Below, in pieces: positions 1 to 8,561 of a DNA stretch of 64,000 nt. The DNA comes from an uncultured Fibrobacter sp. Lineage in GTDB: Bacteria; Fibrobacterota; Fibrobacteria; Fibrobacterales; Fibrobacteraceae. The number at the start of each line of letters is the position of its first letter. The stretch's first letter is position 1. Location: assembly GCA_946183925.1 (NCBI GenBank), contig CAMHDS010000005.1:1-64000 (forward strand), given 5' to 3'. The notes under the pieces are model-generated. The model was not told the origin of the DNA. It worked only from the letters and a program-made list of their open reading frames with translations, and did no database searches. A program made the translations under genes and the position numbers.

Positions 1-658
1 TGAGAATCCCTCGGAGGTTCTCTTTTAGGGAAATGTTTACCTTGTTTGTATCGCCGGTATATTTGTAGTAACCGTTGTCCACATGGGTGTACAGGCGCAA
101 ATGAGCTTTGTCGCTGAAGGTTGCCTTCAGGTTGACATAGTAATAACCATCTTCGAAAATCACGAATTGGTTTTTGATCAGTACTGCTCCATTACCGGGA
201 GTCACGAAATTTTCAAAAGTGCAATTATCTGAAATGCATTGAGGTAACAAGGGAAGTAAGGTTTGGCCCAGTTCGCTCATGATTCGCATCGTGTCTTTGG
301 ACAGCCCACTTGTGGCTGCCCAAAGGCTTATACGGTCCCCTTTTTTCAGGTTGCCGAAGAATAGGTTGATTTCTTTTGTCAGTGAATCTATGCAAAGAGT
401 CTTTTCGGGGCACTCTGTGCTGCCGGTAGAATCTGCCATTGGACGCTGGATATAGATATTGGTGGTGTCGTCCAAAACGATGTCATCATCATAATTTATA
501 TCAGCGCGGTTGCTTGTACCTGAACTGGAGTAAAAGGAACTGTCGGCATATTCACCATCGCCATCGTTGATGTCCGAATTGTTGGTGTGGCTTGTTTCGC
601 TGCAAGCGAGAAGTATTATGGCTGTTGCAGAAAGTAAAGTAAAAAGCATTTTTTTCAT
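1..658 (-). CDS. Lipoprotein, C-terminus beyond the window (partial)
   Basis: Open reading frame on the minus strand from ATG at 658 (MKKMLFTLLSATAIILLACSETSHTNNSDINDGDGEYADSSFYSSSG...), with a lipobox-like LLAC; stays open to the window edge, so it is absent from the ORF track. Confidence 0.75.
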   Translation of the reverse strand, partial: MKKMLFTLLSATAIILLACSETSHTNNSDINDGDGEYADSSFYSSSGTSNRADINYDDDIVLDDTTNIYIQRPMADSTGSTECPEKTLCIDSLTKEINLFFGNLKKGDRISLWAATSGLSKDTMRIMSELGQTLLPLLPQCISDNCTFENFVTPGNGAVLIKNQFVIFEDGYYYVNLKATFSDKAHLRLYTHVDNGYYKYTGDTNKVNISLKENLRGIL

Positions 659-670
659 CGTAGAGCCGTC

Positions 671-3600
671 CTAGTTCAAGATGTAGAACTTTTGTTCTGC
701 GCTAAAGGCTTCGCCATTGACTTTCAAGGTATACTTGCCCGTGGGGAACTCATGGGCCTTGAACTTGAAGTGGGTTTTCTTTTCGCCGGCGAGTTCTCGT
801 GCCGCCACCATGAGCATGCGACGACCGAACTCGTTGACGATTTCAATCTGTACAAATTGTGGATAACCTACTGTCAAATCGAAATCGCATTCCAGAGAGT
901 AAATGTCGATGTGCACTTTGGTCAACGTGTAACCTCCCTCCATCACGTCACCGCTTACGGAGCGGGTGTTGTCGAAGTAGCCCACATAAAGTGCCGGAGC
1001 GAGCCCCCTGTTTTGATTATGTGAATGAATGATGGTTTCGCCCGGCTCAACGGCGGTGAGAATCAGCGTGTACATGTTGGAGGGGTGCTTCCTCTTGAAG
1101 AACTCCGTCAGGGTAGGAGTGCGCAGGAACGCTCCCAACGGGGCCTTGGGGTTCAAGGTGATTAGTCCCAAGAAGTCGGCGTGCTTGGTGTCGACACCAC
1201 CGCCGGAGTTCTTGCGAATGTTAAAGTGTCCACCAGGCTGGGGCAGGTTTGCAGGGGCGTTTTCCCAGGTCAGTTCGTCTCCTCGCCAGTCCACGCCCAG
1301 CTTCCCTTCGCCAAAGTTCATGTCCCGGGATGTTTCTTTTAGGCCGAATATGTTGAACTGCACCGGTTTTTTCAGGGAGTCGGCATTGTATTCCAGCTTC
1401 AGGCCAGCATCGAAGAGTGGCCCCGGCAGGGCGGACAGGTCGAACTTCAGGTAAATCTTGCCTGCATCGTTGGTGTCGTTTGCCACCCTGAGGGCTGCGT
1501 CCGTATTGTGAGGCGTAAAGTTGTCGAAAGATGAAATCCAGGTGTCTACGCCCTTGCCGCTGGGGGCTCCATCTCCGGAGTTGTCAAAGGTGGTGTACTT
1601 CTTGTCGAACACGTAGACCTTTCCGGTGTCGGCGCCGGTCTTGGTTCCGTCGTTGGCGGTGAAAATCAAGTTGTAGCGTCCGCTACCGGTAAAGGAAACG
1701 TCGGTCTCGTACTCGGCGGTATCGGAGAAGATGACCTTACCGGGGCCTACACCTTTTCTCCAGAGCACCGGGTCCTTGCAGAGGCCGTTACCTCGACCGT
1801 CGTCTTCCACGGTGCCTACCAGGTGGATCTTGCCGGGCTGCACCACAATCATCTCGTCGGCGAAGGAGACCTTCGGGGCCTCGTTCTGGCCCTGCTTAGG
1901 GGCGTAACCGGTGTAAAGGGCCATGTTCACGCCGCCGGTGCTGTTCTTTTCAAGATCGGCGTCCGTAAGGGCATAGATGGCAGAACCCATGCGGGATTCT
2001 TCCACAATCTTCTTGTAGGGGTTTCCGCGGGTGAGGACTTCCTTGAGGCCTTCGATGGAAAGGCTTCCGTTGTCGTTGATGAACATGGGGGTGGTCTTTG
2101 CCTTGTCGCTTGCGATGACCAGCACGCCTAGGAGTTCGGCAGAACCTTCGTTAAAGTTCTGCAAGATGGTGTTACCGTCCTTGGAGGTAAGTCCCAGAAT
2201 CCAGATGTCGCCACCGTTGTTCTGGATCTTTGCGCCCTTGGTGTCGGAGAACATGGAAATCTGGCGGCCCCACAGGTGTTGCTGGTTGATCTGGATAGAA
2301 CCTACCGCAACGTCTTCCATGTAGATGTCGCCCACGCCCAGTTCGTTGGTCTCGAAGGACTTGAACATCATGTTCTTGAGGAGCACGGCGCGCTTGCTCT
2401 TGTGGATGATTCCGTTTCCAAATTCGGAGAAACGCTCGATGGTGATTTCGTTGAAGGCACCGTCCTCGATGATGAACTTGCCCTTACCGTCGATGCGGCC
2501 TTCGGTACCGAGAATCCGGCGGATACGGTTACGCAGGTAGATGTCGCGGTTGATGGTCCAGCGGCCTCCCGGCGGGAAATAAATCGTTTCGGCACCGTCG
2601 TCGATAGCGTCTTGTATGGCCTTGGCGTCGTCGGAACCGGTGTTCATCTTTCCGCCGTAGTCTCCGGCGATGGTAATCCAGGAGTCGGACTTCTGGTCGT
2701 TCAGGTTTGGGGTCTCTGCCACCGGAAGCCTCATGGACTGCTTGGGGCTGTGGCAAAGCTGGTGAGAAGCCTGGGTCACGAATTCCACGATCTCGTTGCC
2801 GACATAGGTTTCGGTAACGGCCTTGGGGGTGCTCTTGATTTTTTCCTCGAAACGGCTGGTGTTTACGGAACGGGCAAACAGCATGCCTTCGTTCTCGATG
2901 GCTACTGCAGGCTTGGACTGCTTTACACGGTTGTATTCCAGGGTGGCATCCACCAGGACCATGGAAGCTCCGTCGCCGTGGTTGAACACTGCCGGCACGT
3001 CTCCCTTGAAGCGGAGCCCGCGGCTGGACACCACCTGACCATCGTTTTCCAGGCCGTACTTCTTTTGGCCTCCCAGGGTCACGTGTTCCAGGGTGACGCT
3101 GTTGGTCTTGCCGGCAACATAGACGCCGGTTTCAAAGCCCTGGATTTCTACGTTTTCGAGAAGGAGGGGGCCGATATTTTCGGTGTGCCCCAGGTCAATG
3201 CCGTAAATGCCCAGGCTGTCGCCGGAATACACCTTCACGTTCTTGATGGTGCCCTGCTGGGCGGCGTTGAAACGGATACCTACGGCACCGGCGTTCTTTT
3301 TACCCGTGCGGATGGTAATGTCGCGGATGGAGTTCCTGGGCTTGAGCCCCGGGCCCTCGCCGGTAAACAGCACCGGAGCCGGGAAATCGGGATTGGTGAA
3401 CCCCTGGCATTCGTCGGCCAGGGCGATAATGGTGCCGCCGATGCTTGCACCCTGCAAAATAGTGCGGCTGTAGGCCTGTTCCGGTTTTTCGCTGGCGGGC
3501 CAGGTCAGGGTGTTGGTCACCTTGTAGATGCCATGGGGCAGGTATATAATGTAGTCGCCATCGGGGTGGTCGTTCAGCGCTTTCTGGATAGCCTCGGTGT

Positions 3601-3745
3601 CGTCGGTCTTTCCGTCGGCCTTGGCGCTATAGGGGGCCTTGGTCACGTCGACGACGTTGGAACCCAGAGGGAACGTCACCTGGGAAAATGCCGTGGTGGT
3701 CACGCTTAAAATCAGGACAAGACAAAACGAAAAAACACGAAACAT
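671..3745 (-). CDS. Secreted protein with two pectate_lyase_3-type beta-helix regions, a DNRLRE/CBM96-like domain and a T9SS-like C-terminal region
   Basis: Signal peptide MFRVFSFCLVLILSVTTTAFS; two 'AKADGKTDDTEAIQKAL/DDAKAIQDAIDDGA..IYFPPG' motifs typical of pectate lyase superfamily 3; DTWIS...LKFDLSALPG segment; C-terminal PTGKYTLKVNG...FYILN. Confidence 0.8.
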   Translation of the reverse strand: MFRVFSFCLVLILSVTTTAFSQVTFPLGSNVVDVTKAPYSAKADGKTDDTEAIQKALNDHPDGDYIIYLPHGIYKVTNTLTWPASEKPEQAYSRTILQGASIGGTIIALADECQGFTNPDFPAPVLFTGEGPGLKPRNSIRDITIRTGKKNAGAVGIRFNAAQQGTIKNVKVYSGDSLGIYGIDLGHTENIGPLLLENVEIQGFETGVYVAGKTNSVTLEHVTLGGQKKYGLENDGQVVSSRGLRFKGDVPAVFNHGDGASMVLVDATLEYNRVKQSKPAVAIENEGMLFARSVNTSRFEEKIKSTPKAVTETYVGNEIVEFVTQASHQLCHSPKQSMRLPVAETPNLNDQKSDSWITIAGDYGGKMNTGSDDAKAIQDAIDDGAETIYFPPGGRWTINRDIYLRNRIRRILGTEGRIDGKGKFIIEDGAFNEITIERFSEFGNGIIHKSKRAVLLKNMMFKSFETNELGVGDIYMEDVAVGSIQINQQHLWGRQISMFSDTKGAKIQNNGGDIWILGLTSKDGNTILQNFNEGSAELLGVLVIASDKAKTTPMFINDNGSLSIEGLKEVLTRGNPYKKIVEESRMGSAIYALTDADLEKNSTGGVNMALYTGYAPKQGQNEAPKVSFADEMIVVQPGKIHLVGTVEDDGRGNGLCKDPVLWRKGVGPGKVIFSDTAEYETDVSFTGSGRYNLIFTANDGTKTGADTGKVYVFDKKYTTFDNSGDGAPSGKGVDTWISSFDNFTPHNTDAALRVANDTNDAGKIYLKFDLSALPGPLFDAGLKLEYNADSLKKPVQFNIFGLKETSRDMNFGEGKLGVDWRGDELTWENAPANLPQPGGHFNIRKNSGGGVDTKHADFLGLITLNPKAPLGAFLRTPTLTEFFKRKHPSNMYTLILTAVEPGETIIHSHNQNRGLAPALYVGYFDNTRSVSGDVMEGGYTLTKVHIDIYSLECDFDLTVGYPQFVQIEIVNEFGRRMLMVAARELAGEKKTHFKFKAHEFPTGKYTLKVNGEAFSAEQKFYILN

Positions 3746-3822
3746 GAAAACCTCGTTATACGCCCTAAAATTAAGTTTTTAAGGGCGTTTTTTGGAAACG
3801 CTTGCCTTGAAATGCCCCTGTT

Positions 3823-4596
3823 CTAGGGCTTGACTTCGCACTTTTCGAAAACGAAGGGGTTGTGGTCCCCCTGGACCTTGAAAATACGGCGGTCCCGCTC
3901 GCATTCCCTTTCGGTGACGGGGTACATCTTGTCCCAGGCCTCGAACAGCTTGCGGTCTTGGCTAGAGAGCTTGATGCCGTAGGTCTTTTCCATGTAAAAA
4001 TGCACCCGGGCAATGAGCCCGCGAACCTCTTTTCGGGGCTGGGCCTTTTTCAGCTTGAAATCCACGATGGTCTCGCATTCCCCGTACATGGGTTCCGGAT
4101 TGTTGGTCCACTGGGAATACATGAAGTTGCTCCGGTCCCCGTTGATTTCGCCGATGGCGGGGTAGAGGTTGTGCAGGTCCCCTTCCAGGATTTTGAACAA
4201 AGTATCGTTTGCGCTGCAGTTCTTGCGGCCGCCGTCCCTCCAGCAGGGCATAAAGTGCCCCATGTTGTGGGCGGTCACGATATGCTCCCATTCCACGGTC
4301 TCGGCACGCTTGAAACTCTTGCGTCGTGGATTTTCCCTGGGTCTAAAGTTGCAGGTGCTGTAGTCCACCTTTTTCTTGTCGTTGTATCTGCAGCCGCAAT
4401 AGATGGTCTCTTGCAGGTCGCCGTAGTAAATCCGCTTCATCTGCTGGCCAGCGCCCCGATAGTTGTAGTGCTGCGGAGGCGGCTCCTTGTCTACGGCGGC
4501 AAGGGAAAAGGAAATCGCGATGGCGGTAAGCGCAAGGGCACACCGCATTACAGGGAAGTGCCGCGCCGCCTTTCGGAATGTGGAAATAATACGCAT
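3823..4596 (-). CDS. Endonuclease I family (EndA-like) secreted nuclease
   Basis: N-terminal hydrophobic segment; VEWEHIVTAHNMGH, GDLHNLYPAIGEINGDRSNFMYSQW motifs typical of endonuclease I. Confidence 0.8.
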   Translation of the reverse strand: MRIISTFRKAARHFPVMRCALALTAIAISFSLAAVDKEPPPQHYNYRGAGQQMKRIYYGDLQETIYCGCRYNDKKKVDYSTCNFRPRENPRRKSFKRAETVEWEHIVTAHNMGHFMPCWRDGGRKNCSANDTLFKILEGDLHNLYPAIGEINGDRSNFMYSQWTNNPEPMYGECETIVDFKLKKAQPRKEVRGLIARVHFYMEKTYGIKLSSQDRKLFEAWDKMYPVTERECERDRRIFKVQGDHNPFVFEKCEVKP

Positions 4597-4672
4597 GTCT
4601 TACTGGGAATATAAAAAAAGAATGCATCCAGGCCCGAGGTTCCTTAAACAGAGCATTATTCTCGAGTGGTTG

Positions 4673-4750
4673 GTAGGGGAAAGCCTTCCCCTGGCTCGCA
4701 TTACATTGCTCGCCACCCCTTCTGCGGGGGACACCCCCGCAACGCCCCCT
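4673..4750 (+). repeat. GGGGAAAGCCTTCCCC multi-hairpin repeat
   Basis: AGGGGAAAGCCTTCCCCTGGCTCGCATTACATTGCTCGCCACCCCTTCTGCGGGGGACACCCCCGCAACGCCCC. Confidence 0.8.
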
Positions 4751-4777
4751 TGCAATAAAAAAACTACATTTGTGCCC

Positions 4778-6100
4778 ATGAATTCCGCAGGCATGCAATA
4801 TCTGGAGTCAAGGCTGATGTTCGGGATGGTTCCCGGTCTGGAATCTACCTTCAAGATTTGCGAGGCCTTGGGGAATCCGCAAAAATCTTTTCGCACTATC
4901 CATGTGGTAGGAACCAACGGCAAGGGCTCCTGCAGTTATTACCTTTCGGGGGTGTTGCAGGCCCACGGAATCAGGACCGGGCTCTACACCAGCCCGCATC
5001 TCATAAGCCTGCGGGAGCGGATTCGGGTGAACGATGTGCCCGTATCTGATGCTGATTTGGATCGCCTCTTTTTGCAGGTGAAGGCTGCCGCCGAAATCGC
5101 CCGCGTAGAACCTACGTTTTTTGAGGTGGTTACCGTGGCCGCCTTCCTCTACTACAGGGAGCAGGGCGTGCAGGTTGCGGTTTTGGAAGCGGGCATGGGC
5201 GGCCGTCTGGATTCTACCGCCGTCGCCCGCGGGAACATTGCCGTTGTCACCAGCATTGGGCTGGAACATACCGAAATCCTGGGTGCCACCGAAAGCGCCA
5301 TTCTGCGGGAGAAAATGGGGGTGATGCTGCAAGGGACGGCACAAGGGCCTGATGGGACTGCGCAGGCCAAGACCTTCATCGTGGGCGGCCTTTCTCTGGA
5401 ACTGCTACAGGAGGCAAAAGACTTCGCCGCCGCGGTCGAGGCGGAAATTCTAGTTCCCGAAATCCGTGAAGACATTGAACTGCCAAACTTGGGACGGCAT
5501 TATGTGGAGAACGCCAGCCTCTCCCTAGCGGCGGCGGAACTGTTCTTGCGGCAGGTGGGAGGGAATTTTCCGAATGCAATGCCCTACAGCGACGGCCTTG
5601 CCCGGGAGACCTTGAAGACCCGCTCCTGGCCAGGCCGCATGCAGCAACTCTATGATACCGACGGTTCGCTTCGCTTCATTCTGGACGGCACCCACAATTC
5701 CCATGCGGCAAGACGCCTGGCCGAAACTCTGGACCGCTACTATCCGGGGCAAAAGTTCCCCTGCGTCTTTGGAGCCCTCAAGGACAAGGATGTAGAGGAA
5801 ATGCTCAGGTTCCTTGTGCCCTACGTTTCGGAGTGGCACCTGGTCCGGACTCCTTACGAGCGTTTTCGCGAACCGTCGGAAATCGCCGGCATCTTGCAGA
5901 AGATGGGGGCGGTAGTCGCCTCTACGGGGCCTTTGTCAAAAGATGTTTTGGATAAAGTAACGGGCTCGCAGGGTGCTCAACCTACGCTTGTTACAGGCTC
6001 CCTCTACATGATAGGGGAGGTCATTGACCTGCTGAAAGATGATTTTGAAGAACTTGCCTTTTTCCGCGGCCTCACGAAAGCCACCAATGAACATAGGTAG
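4778..6100 (+). CDS. folC: Folylpolyglutamate synthase / dihydrofolate synthase
   Basis: HVVGTNGKGSCSYYLSGVLQAHGIRTGLYTSPHL (Mur ligase/FolC P-loop). Start chosen at MNSAGMQYLE; the ORF-track start at 4487 overlaps a divergent gene and a repeat. Confidence 0.9.
   Translation: MNSAGMQYLESRLMFGMVPGLESTFKICEALGNPQKSFRTIHVVGTNGKGSCSYYLSGVLQAHGIRTGLYTSPHLISLRERIRVNDVPVSDADLDRLFLQVKAAAEIARVEPTFFEVVTVAAFLYYREQGVQVAVLEAGMGGRLDSTAVARGNIAVVTSIGLEHTEILGATESAILREKMGVMLQGTAQGPDGTAQAKTFIVGGLSLELLQEAKDFAAAVEAEILVPEIREDIELPNLGRHYVENASLSLAAAELFLRQVGGNFPNAMPYSDGLARETLKTRSWPGRMQQLYDTDGSLRFILDGTHNSHAARRLAETLDRYYPGQKFPCVFGALKDKDVEEMLRFLVPYVSEWHLVRTPYERFREPSEIAGILQKMGAVVASTGPLSKDVLDKVTGSQGAQPTLVTGSLYMIGEVIDLLKDDFEELAFFRGLTKATNEHR
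6053..6093 (+). repeat. Direct repeat copy 1 (3' end of folC)
   Basis: CTTGCCTTTTTCCGCGGCCTCACGAAAGCCACCAATGAACA; 39/41 identical to 7882..7922. Confidence 0.9.
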
Positions 6101-6157
6101 CAGGCTACACGAATTTGTCATCCCCGCGACCTTCCTTGTCATCCCCGCGATCCCTCT

Positions 6158-6185
6158 TGTCATCCCCGCGCAGGCGGGGATCTGC
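6158..6185 (+). repeat. REP-like dyad repeat (TGTCATYCCCGCGNAGGCGGGRAYCTCC family)
   Basis: TGTCATCCCCGCGCAGGCGGGGATCTGC; preceded by truncated half copies at about 6115-6150. Confidence 0.85.
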
Positions 6186-6235
6186 TATCATCTCGGTCGG
6201 GGATCTCCCGTCCATCCCATTGTCACCCCGGGCAT

Positions 6236-6340
6236 ATCCTTTAACAAATCTTTCCCTCGATGTGTGTTCCCTCGAGAGCAGATTCACTTCGTTCGACTGC
6301 TCTCTCGGGAAGCACACATCTCGGTCAAAAAACAAGCGTT
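6236..6340 (+). repeat. Long imperfect hairpin element (copy A)
   Basis: AACAAATCTTTCCCTCGATGTGTGTTCCCTCGAGAGCAG...CTGCTCTCTCGGGAAGCACACATCTCGGTCAAAAAACA; same organisation as 50966..51062. Confidence 0.75.
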
Positions 6341-6407
6341 GGCTTTGGCATACAAGTGCTTTTTCGGGTAAGAATATTTACTATAGGTCTGAGCAGTTAC
6401 AACAGGC

Positions 6408-6443
6408 GGAAACTCTTGTGACTGTTAGTCCCTGCGAGTTTCC
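6408..6443 (+). repeat. 36-nt dyad repeat, copy 1
   Basis: GGAAACTCTTGTGACTGTTAGTCCCTGCGAGTTTCC; outer GGAAACTC/GAGTTTCC and inner GACT/AGTC arms. Confidence 0.9.
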
Positions 6444-6538
6444 CTCGAGATGTCATCCCTTGCGCTTCTCCATTGTCATCCCCACTCCTACGTCATGACG
6501 GCCCTCGAGCCGCCACCTGGCATCATCGCCTCCATCTT

Positions 6539-6566
6539 TGTCATCCTCGCGTAGGCGAGGATCCGC
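6539..6566 (+). repeat. REP-like dyad repeat
   Basis: TGTCATCCTCGCGTAGGCGAGGATCCGC; compensatory C->T/G->A relative to the CCCCGC/GCGGGG form. Confidence 0.8.
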
Positions 6567-6699
6567 TTGCATCCTCCATTGTCACCCCGGGGCCACACGA
6601 AACACCCCTCTTTCCCCGCATTTTACACTTTCTTCATTTGACATTCCCGAAAATTTTATATAGATTGCATACAAACAACCTTCTCAAGGGGAACTGGCT

Positions 6700-7680
6700 A
6701 TGAAAAATCTTTTTTGGGGGCTTCCCCTTGCCGCCATGGCACTACTCGTCGCCTGCAGTAGTGGTTCAGGAACCAATAGCGAGCCTTTGGAAAATACCTC
6801 GAATTCCTCCTCAGGGGCAGACCTGTTTGCCGAGACTTTCGATGACCTGCCAGTTTGTACCGTAAATCGCGAAGGTGCAATCGCCTACGTGAAGGACGAA
6901 AAGGCCGCCTACGCATGCGAAGGCGGCGACTGGACTTTGGACGATGAAGATTCCACCGAAAGAAAATCAAATGGCGATACTGATAACGGTGGCAGCAGCG
7001 ACGCCAGCACAAACAACGTGGTCACCGGCACGCTTACCGACACCCGCGACGGACAGACCTACAGGACCGTGAAAATCGGTGATCAGGTGTGGATGGCGGA
7101 GAACCTGAACTACGCCTACACCGGCATTCCCTATGAATATAAAGGTTATACCTCCGATTCCACAAGCTGGTGCTACGACAACGACCCTGCCAACTGTGCC
7201 AAGTACGGTCGCCTTTATGCCTGGGCTGCGGCCATGGACAGCGTGGGCGAGTGGAGCACGAACGGCAAGGGCTGCGGCTATGGCAAGGAATGCTCGGTGA
7301 CGTCCCCTGTCCGGGGCATCTGCCCCGAGGGCTGGCACCTGCCAAGTAGGGCTGAATGGGACGCCCTGATTGTGGCCGTTGACGGTTCCATAACTGAATA
7401 CGAAAAGGACAATGTGGCGGGTTCCAAGCTGAGGTCCCAGACTGGCTGGACGGTGAGCGGCGTCACCAACGAGGATTCCTTCGGGTTTTCGGCGCTTCCT
7501 GCTGGCTACAGGGACTACTATGGGGTTTACGGCCAAGAGGGTCACAGCGCGATCTTCTGGGGTTCTACCGAGTACGGTAGCACTGGCGCGTACTACGTGG
7601 ATTTGGGCTACCGCGACGATGCGTACCTGAGCAACCTCGGCAAGTACCGCGGGTTTTCTGTTCGTTGTCTCAAGGACTAG
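6700..7680 (+). CDS. FISUMP-domain lipoprotein
   Basis: Lipobox LLVAC; TDTRDGQTYRTVKIGDQVWMAENLNYA...GRLYAWAAAM...CPEGWHLPS...FSALPAGYRD...SVRCLKD. Confidence 0.9.
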   Translation: MKNLFWGLPLAAMALLVACSSGSGTNSEPLENTSNSSSGADLFAETFDDLPVCTVNREGAIAYVKDEKAAYACEGGDWTLDDEDSTERKSNGDTDNGGSSDASTNNVVTGTLTDTRDGQTYRTVKIGDQVWMAENLNYAYTGIPYEYKGYTSDSTSWCYDNDPANCAKYGRLYAWAAAMDSVGEWSTNGKGCGYGKECSVTSPVRGICPEGWHLPSRAEWDALIVAVDGSITEYEKDNVAGSKLRSQTGWTVSGVTNEDSFGFSALPAGYRDYYGVYGQEGHSAIFWGSTEYGSTGAYYVDLGYRDDAYLSNLGKYRGFSVRCLKD

Positions 7681-7690
7681 CAAGTCGAGC

Positions 7691-7722
7691 GTCAAGGAAA
7701 TGAGTGTGCTCATTTCCTTGAC
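7691..7722. repeat. Perfect 14-bp inverted repeat, 4-nt loop
   Basis: GTCAAGGAAATGAG-TGTG-CTCATTTCCTTGAC just downstream of the FISUMP gene; no T-tract. Confidence 0.85.
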
Positions 7723-7881
7723 CGAAACGCAGTGGTCCGCGCTACGCAGTAGCGCCAGGACTAGTATAGGGGCTAGGGGGTAGGATCTAGGATCTAGGGC
7801 CGAGGGATAGTTTTGAAGGGCGGAAGCACTTTTAGGCTAGGTCTTAGGGTCGCTGGTTACAAGATGTGTCATCTTGACGGC

Positions 7882-7922
7882 CTTGCCTTTTTCCGCAGCC
7901 TCACGAAAGCCACCAACGAACA
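7882..7922 (+). repeat. Direct repeat copy 2 (folC 3'-end relic)
   Basis: CTTGCCTTTTTCCGCAGCCTCACGAAAGCCACCAACGAACA; in-frame reading is LAFFRSLTKATNEHREGFSPPYLRFIS*. Confidence 0.9.
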
Positions 7923-7943
7923 CCGAGAAGGGTTTAGTCCTCC

Positions 7944-8225
7944 TTACCTGCGTTTCATCTCCTGAATGGCTTCATTGAGGGTGTAGGTTTTAACTTTTGA
8001 CGGGTTTTTCCTGTATTTCTCGATGAGCTTGTCACCTTCTTTCATGGCCTTGATGGTTTCGCGGTTTGGGCGGTCAATGCCTATTTCGAAGGGGATTTTT
8101 CCTTCGCGCAGGACTTGCTTGGTGAACACGTTGTAGAGTCCGGAAATGGTCATCCCGACTTTTTCACAGAAATCGGCAATGCCCTTTTTGTCTTCGTCGT
8201 CCAGTGTGATTGTCAGGTTAGCCAT
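7944..8225 (-). CDS. RelB/DinJ-family antitoxin, no adjacent toxin
   Basis: MANLTITLDDEDKKGIADFCEKVGMTISGLYNVFTKQVLREGKIPFEI typical of RelB/DinJ. Confidence 0.75.
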   Translation of the reverse strand: MANLTITLDDEDKKGIADFCEKVGMTISGLYNVFTKQVLREGKIPFEIGIDRPNRETIKAMKEGDKLIEKYRKNPSKVKTYTLNEAIQEMKRR

Positions 8226-8282
8226 TTTTTGCCTCGTTTGTGTGGTTTTTAAGTGTTTTGTCCATTAAAATTACATAAAATA

Positions 8283-8299
8283 CACTTGAAATACAAGTG
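8283..8299. promoter_or_regulatory. Candidate antitoxin operator palindrome
   Basis: CACTTG-AAATA-CAAGTG upstream of the RelB-like gene. Confidence 0.4.
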
Positions 8300-8423
8300 C
8301 TTTTGTGTGTATTTTGTCTCATTTTGCGTGTTGCCTCCGTTTTTGGTGTGCTTATCTGTATATAAGACGGAGATGTAGGCCGAAAAAAGCCTTGTAAAGG
8401 AAATTTTTACGATGGAGTGAAAG

Positions 8424-8452
8424 GGAGATACCCCGTCAAGCGGGGCATGACA
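8424..8452 (-). repeat. REP-like dyad repeat
   Basis: Reverse complement TGTCATGCCCCGCTTGACGGGGTATCTCC. Confidence 0.75.
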
Positions 8453-8494
8453 AGAGGGGAGGTCCGGCATGACAGCAGGGGGGGACTTCTTGGA

Positions 8495-8530
8495 GGAAAC
8501 TCGCAGGGACTAACAGTCACAAGAGTTTCC
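8495..8530 (-). repeat. 36-nt dyad repeat, copy 2
   Basis: Exact reverse complement of the 6408..6443 copy. Confidence 0.9.
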
Positions 8531-8561
8531 ACCTGCGGGCCTAATACCTACAACCTACTAC

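Noticed and set aside
2276-3709. 477-aa plus-strand ORF antisense to the beta-helix protein
   Set aside because: Shadow ORF caused by codon bias; no family resemblance, whereas the minus-strand frame has clear domains and a signal peptide.
4487-4777. Upstream ORF-track extension of folC
   Set aside because: It runs through a divergent gene's start and a hairpin repeat; MNSAGMQYLE at 4778 fits FolC N-termini better.
6039-6703. Short ORFs across the repeat region downstream of folC
   Set aside because: They consist of hairpin repeats (SSPR-type translations) with no coding signature.
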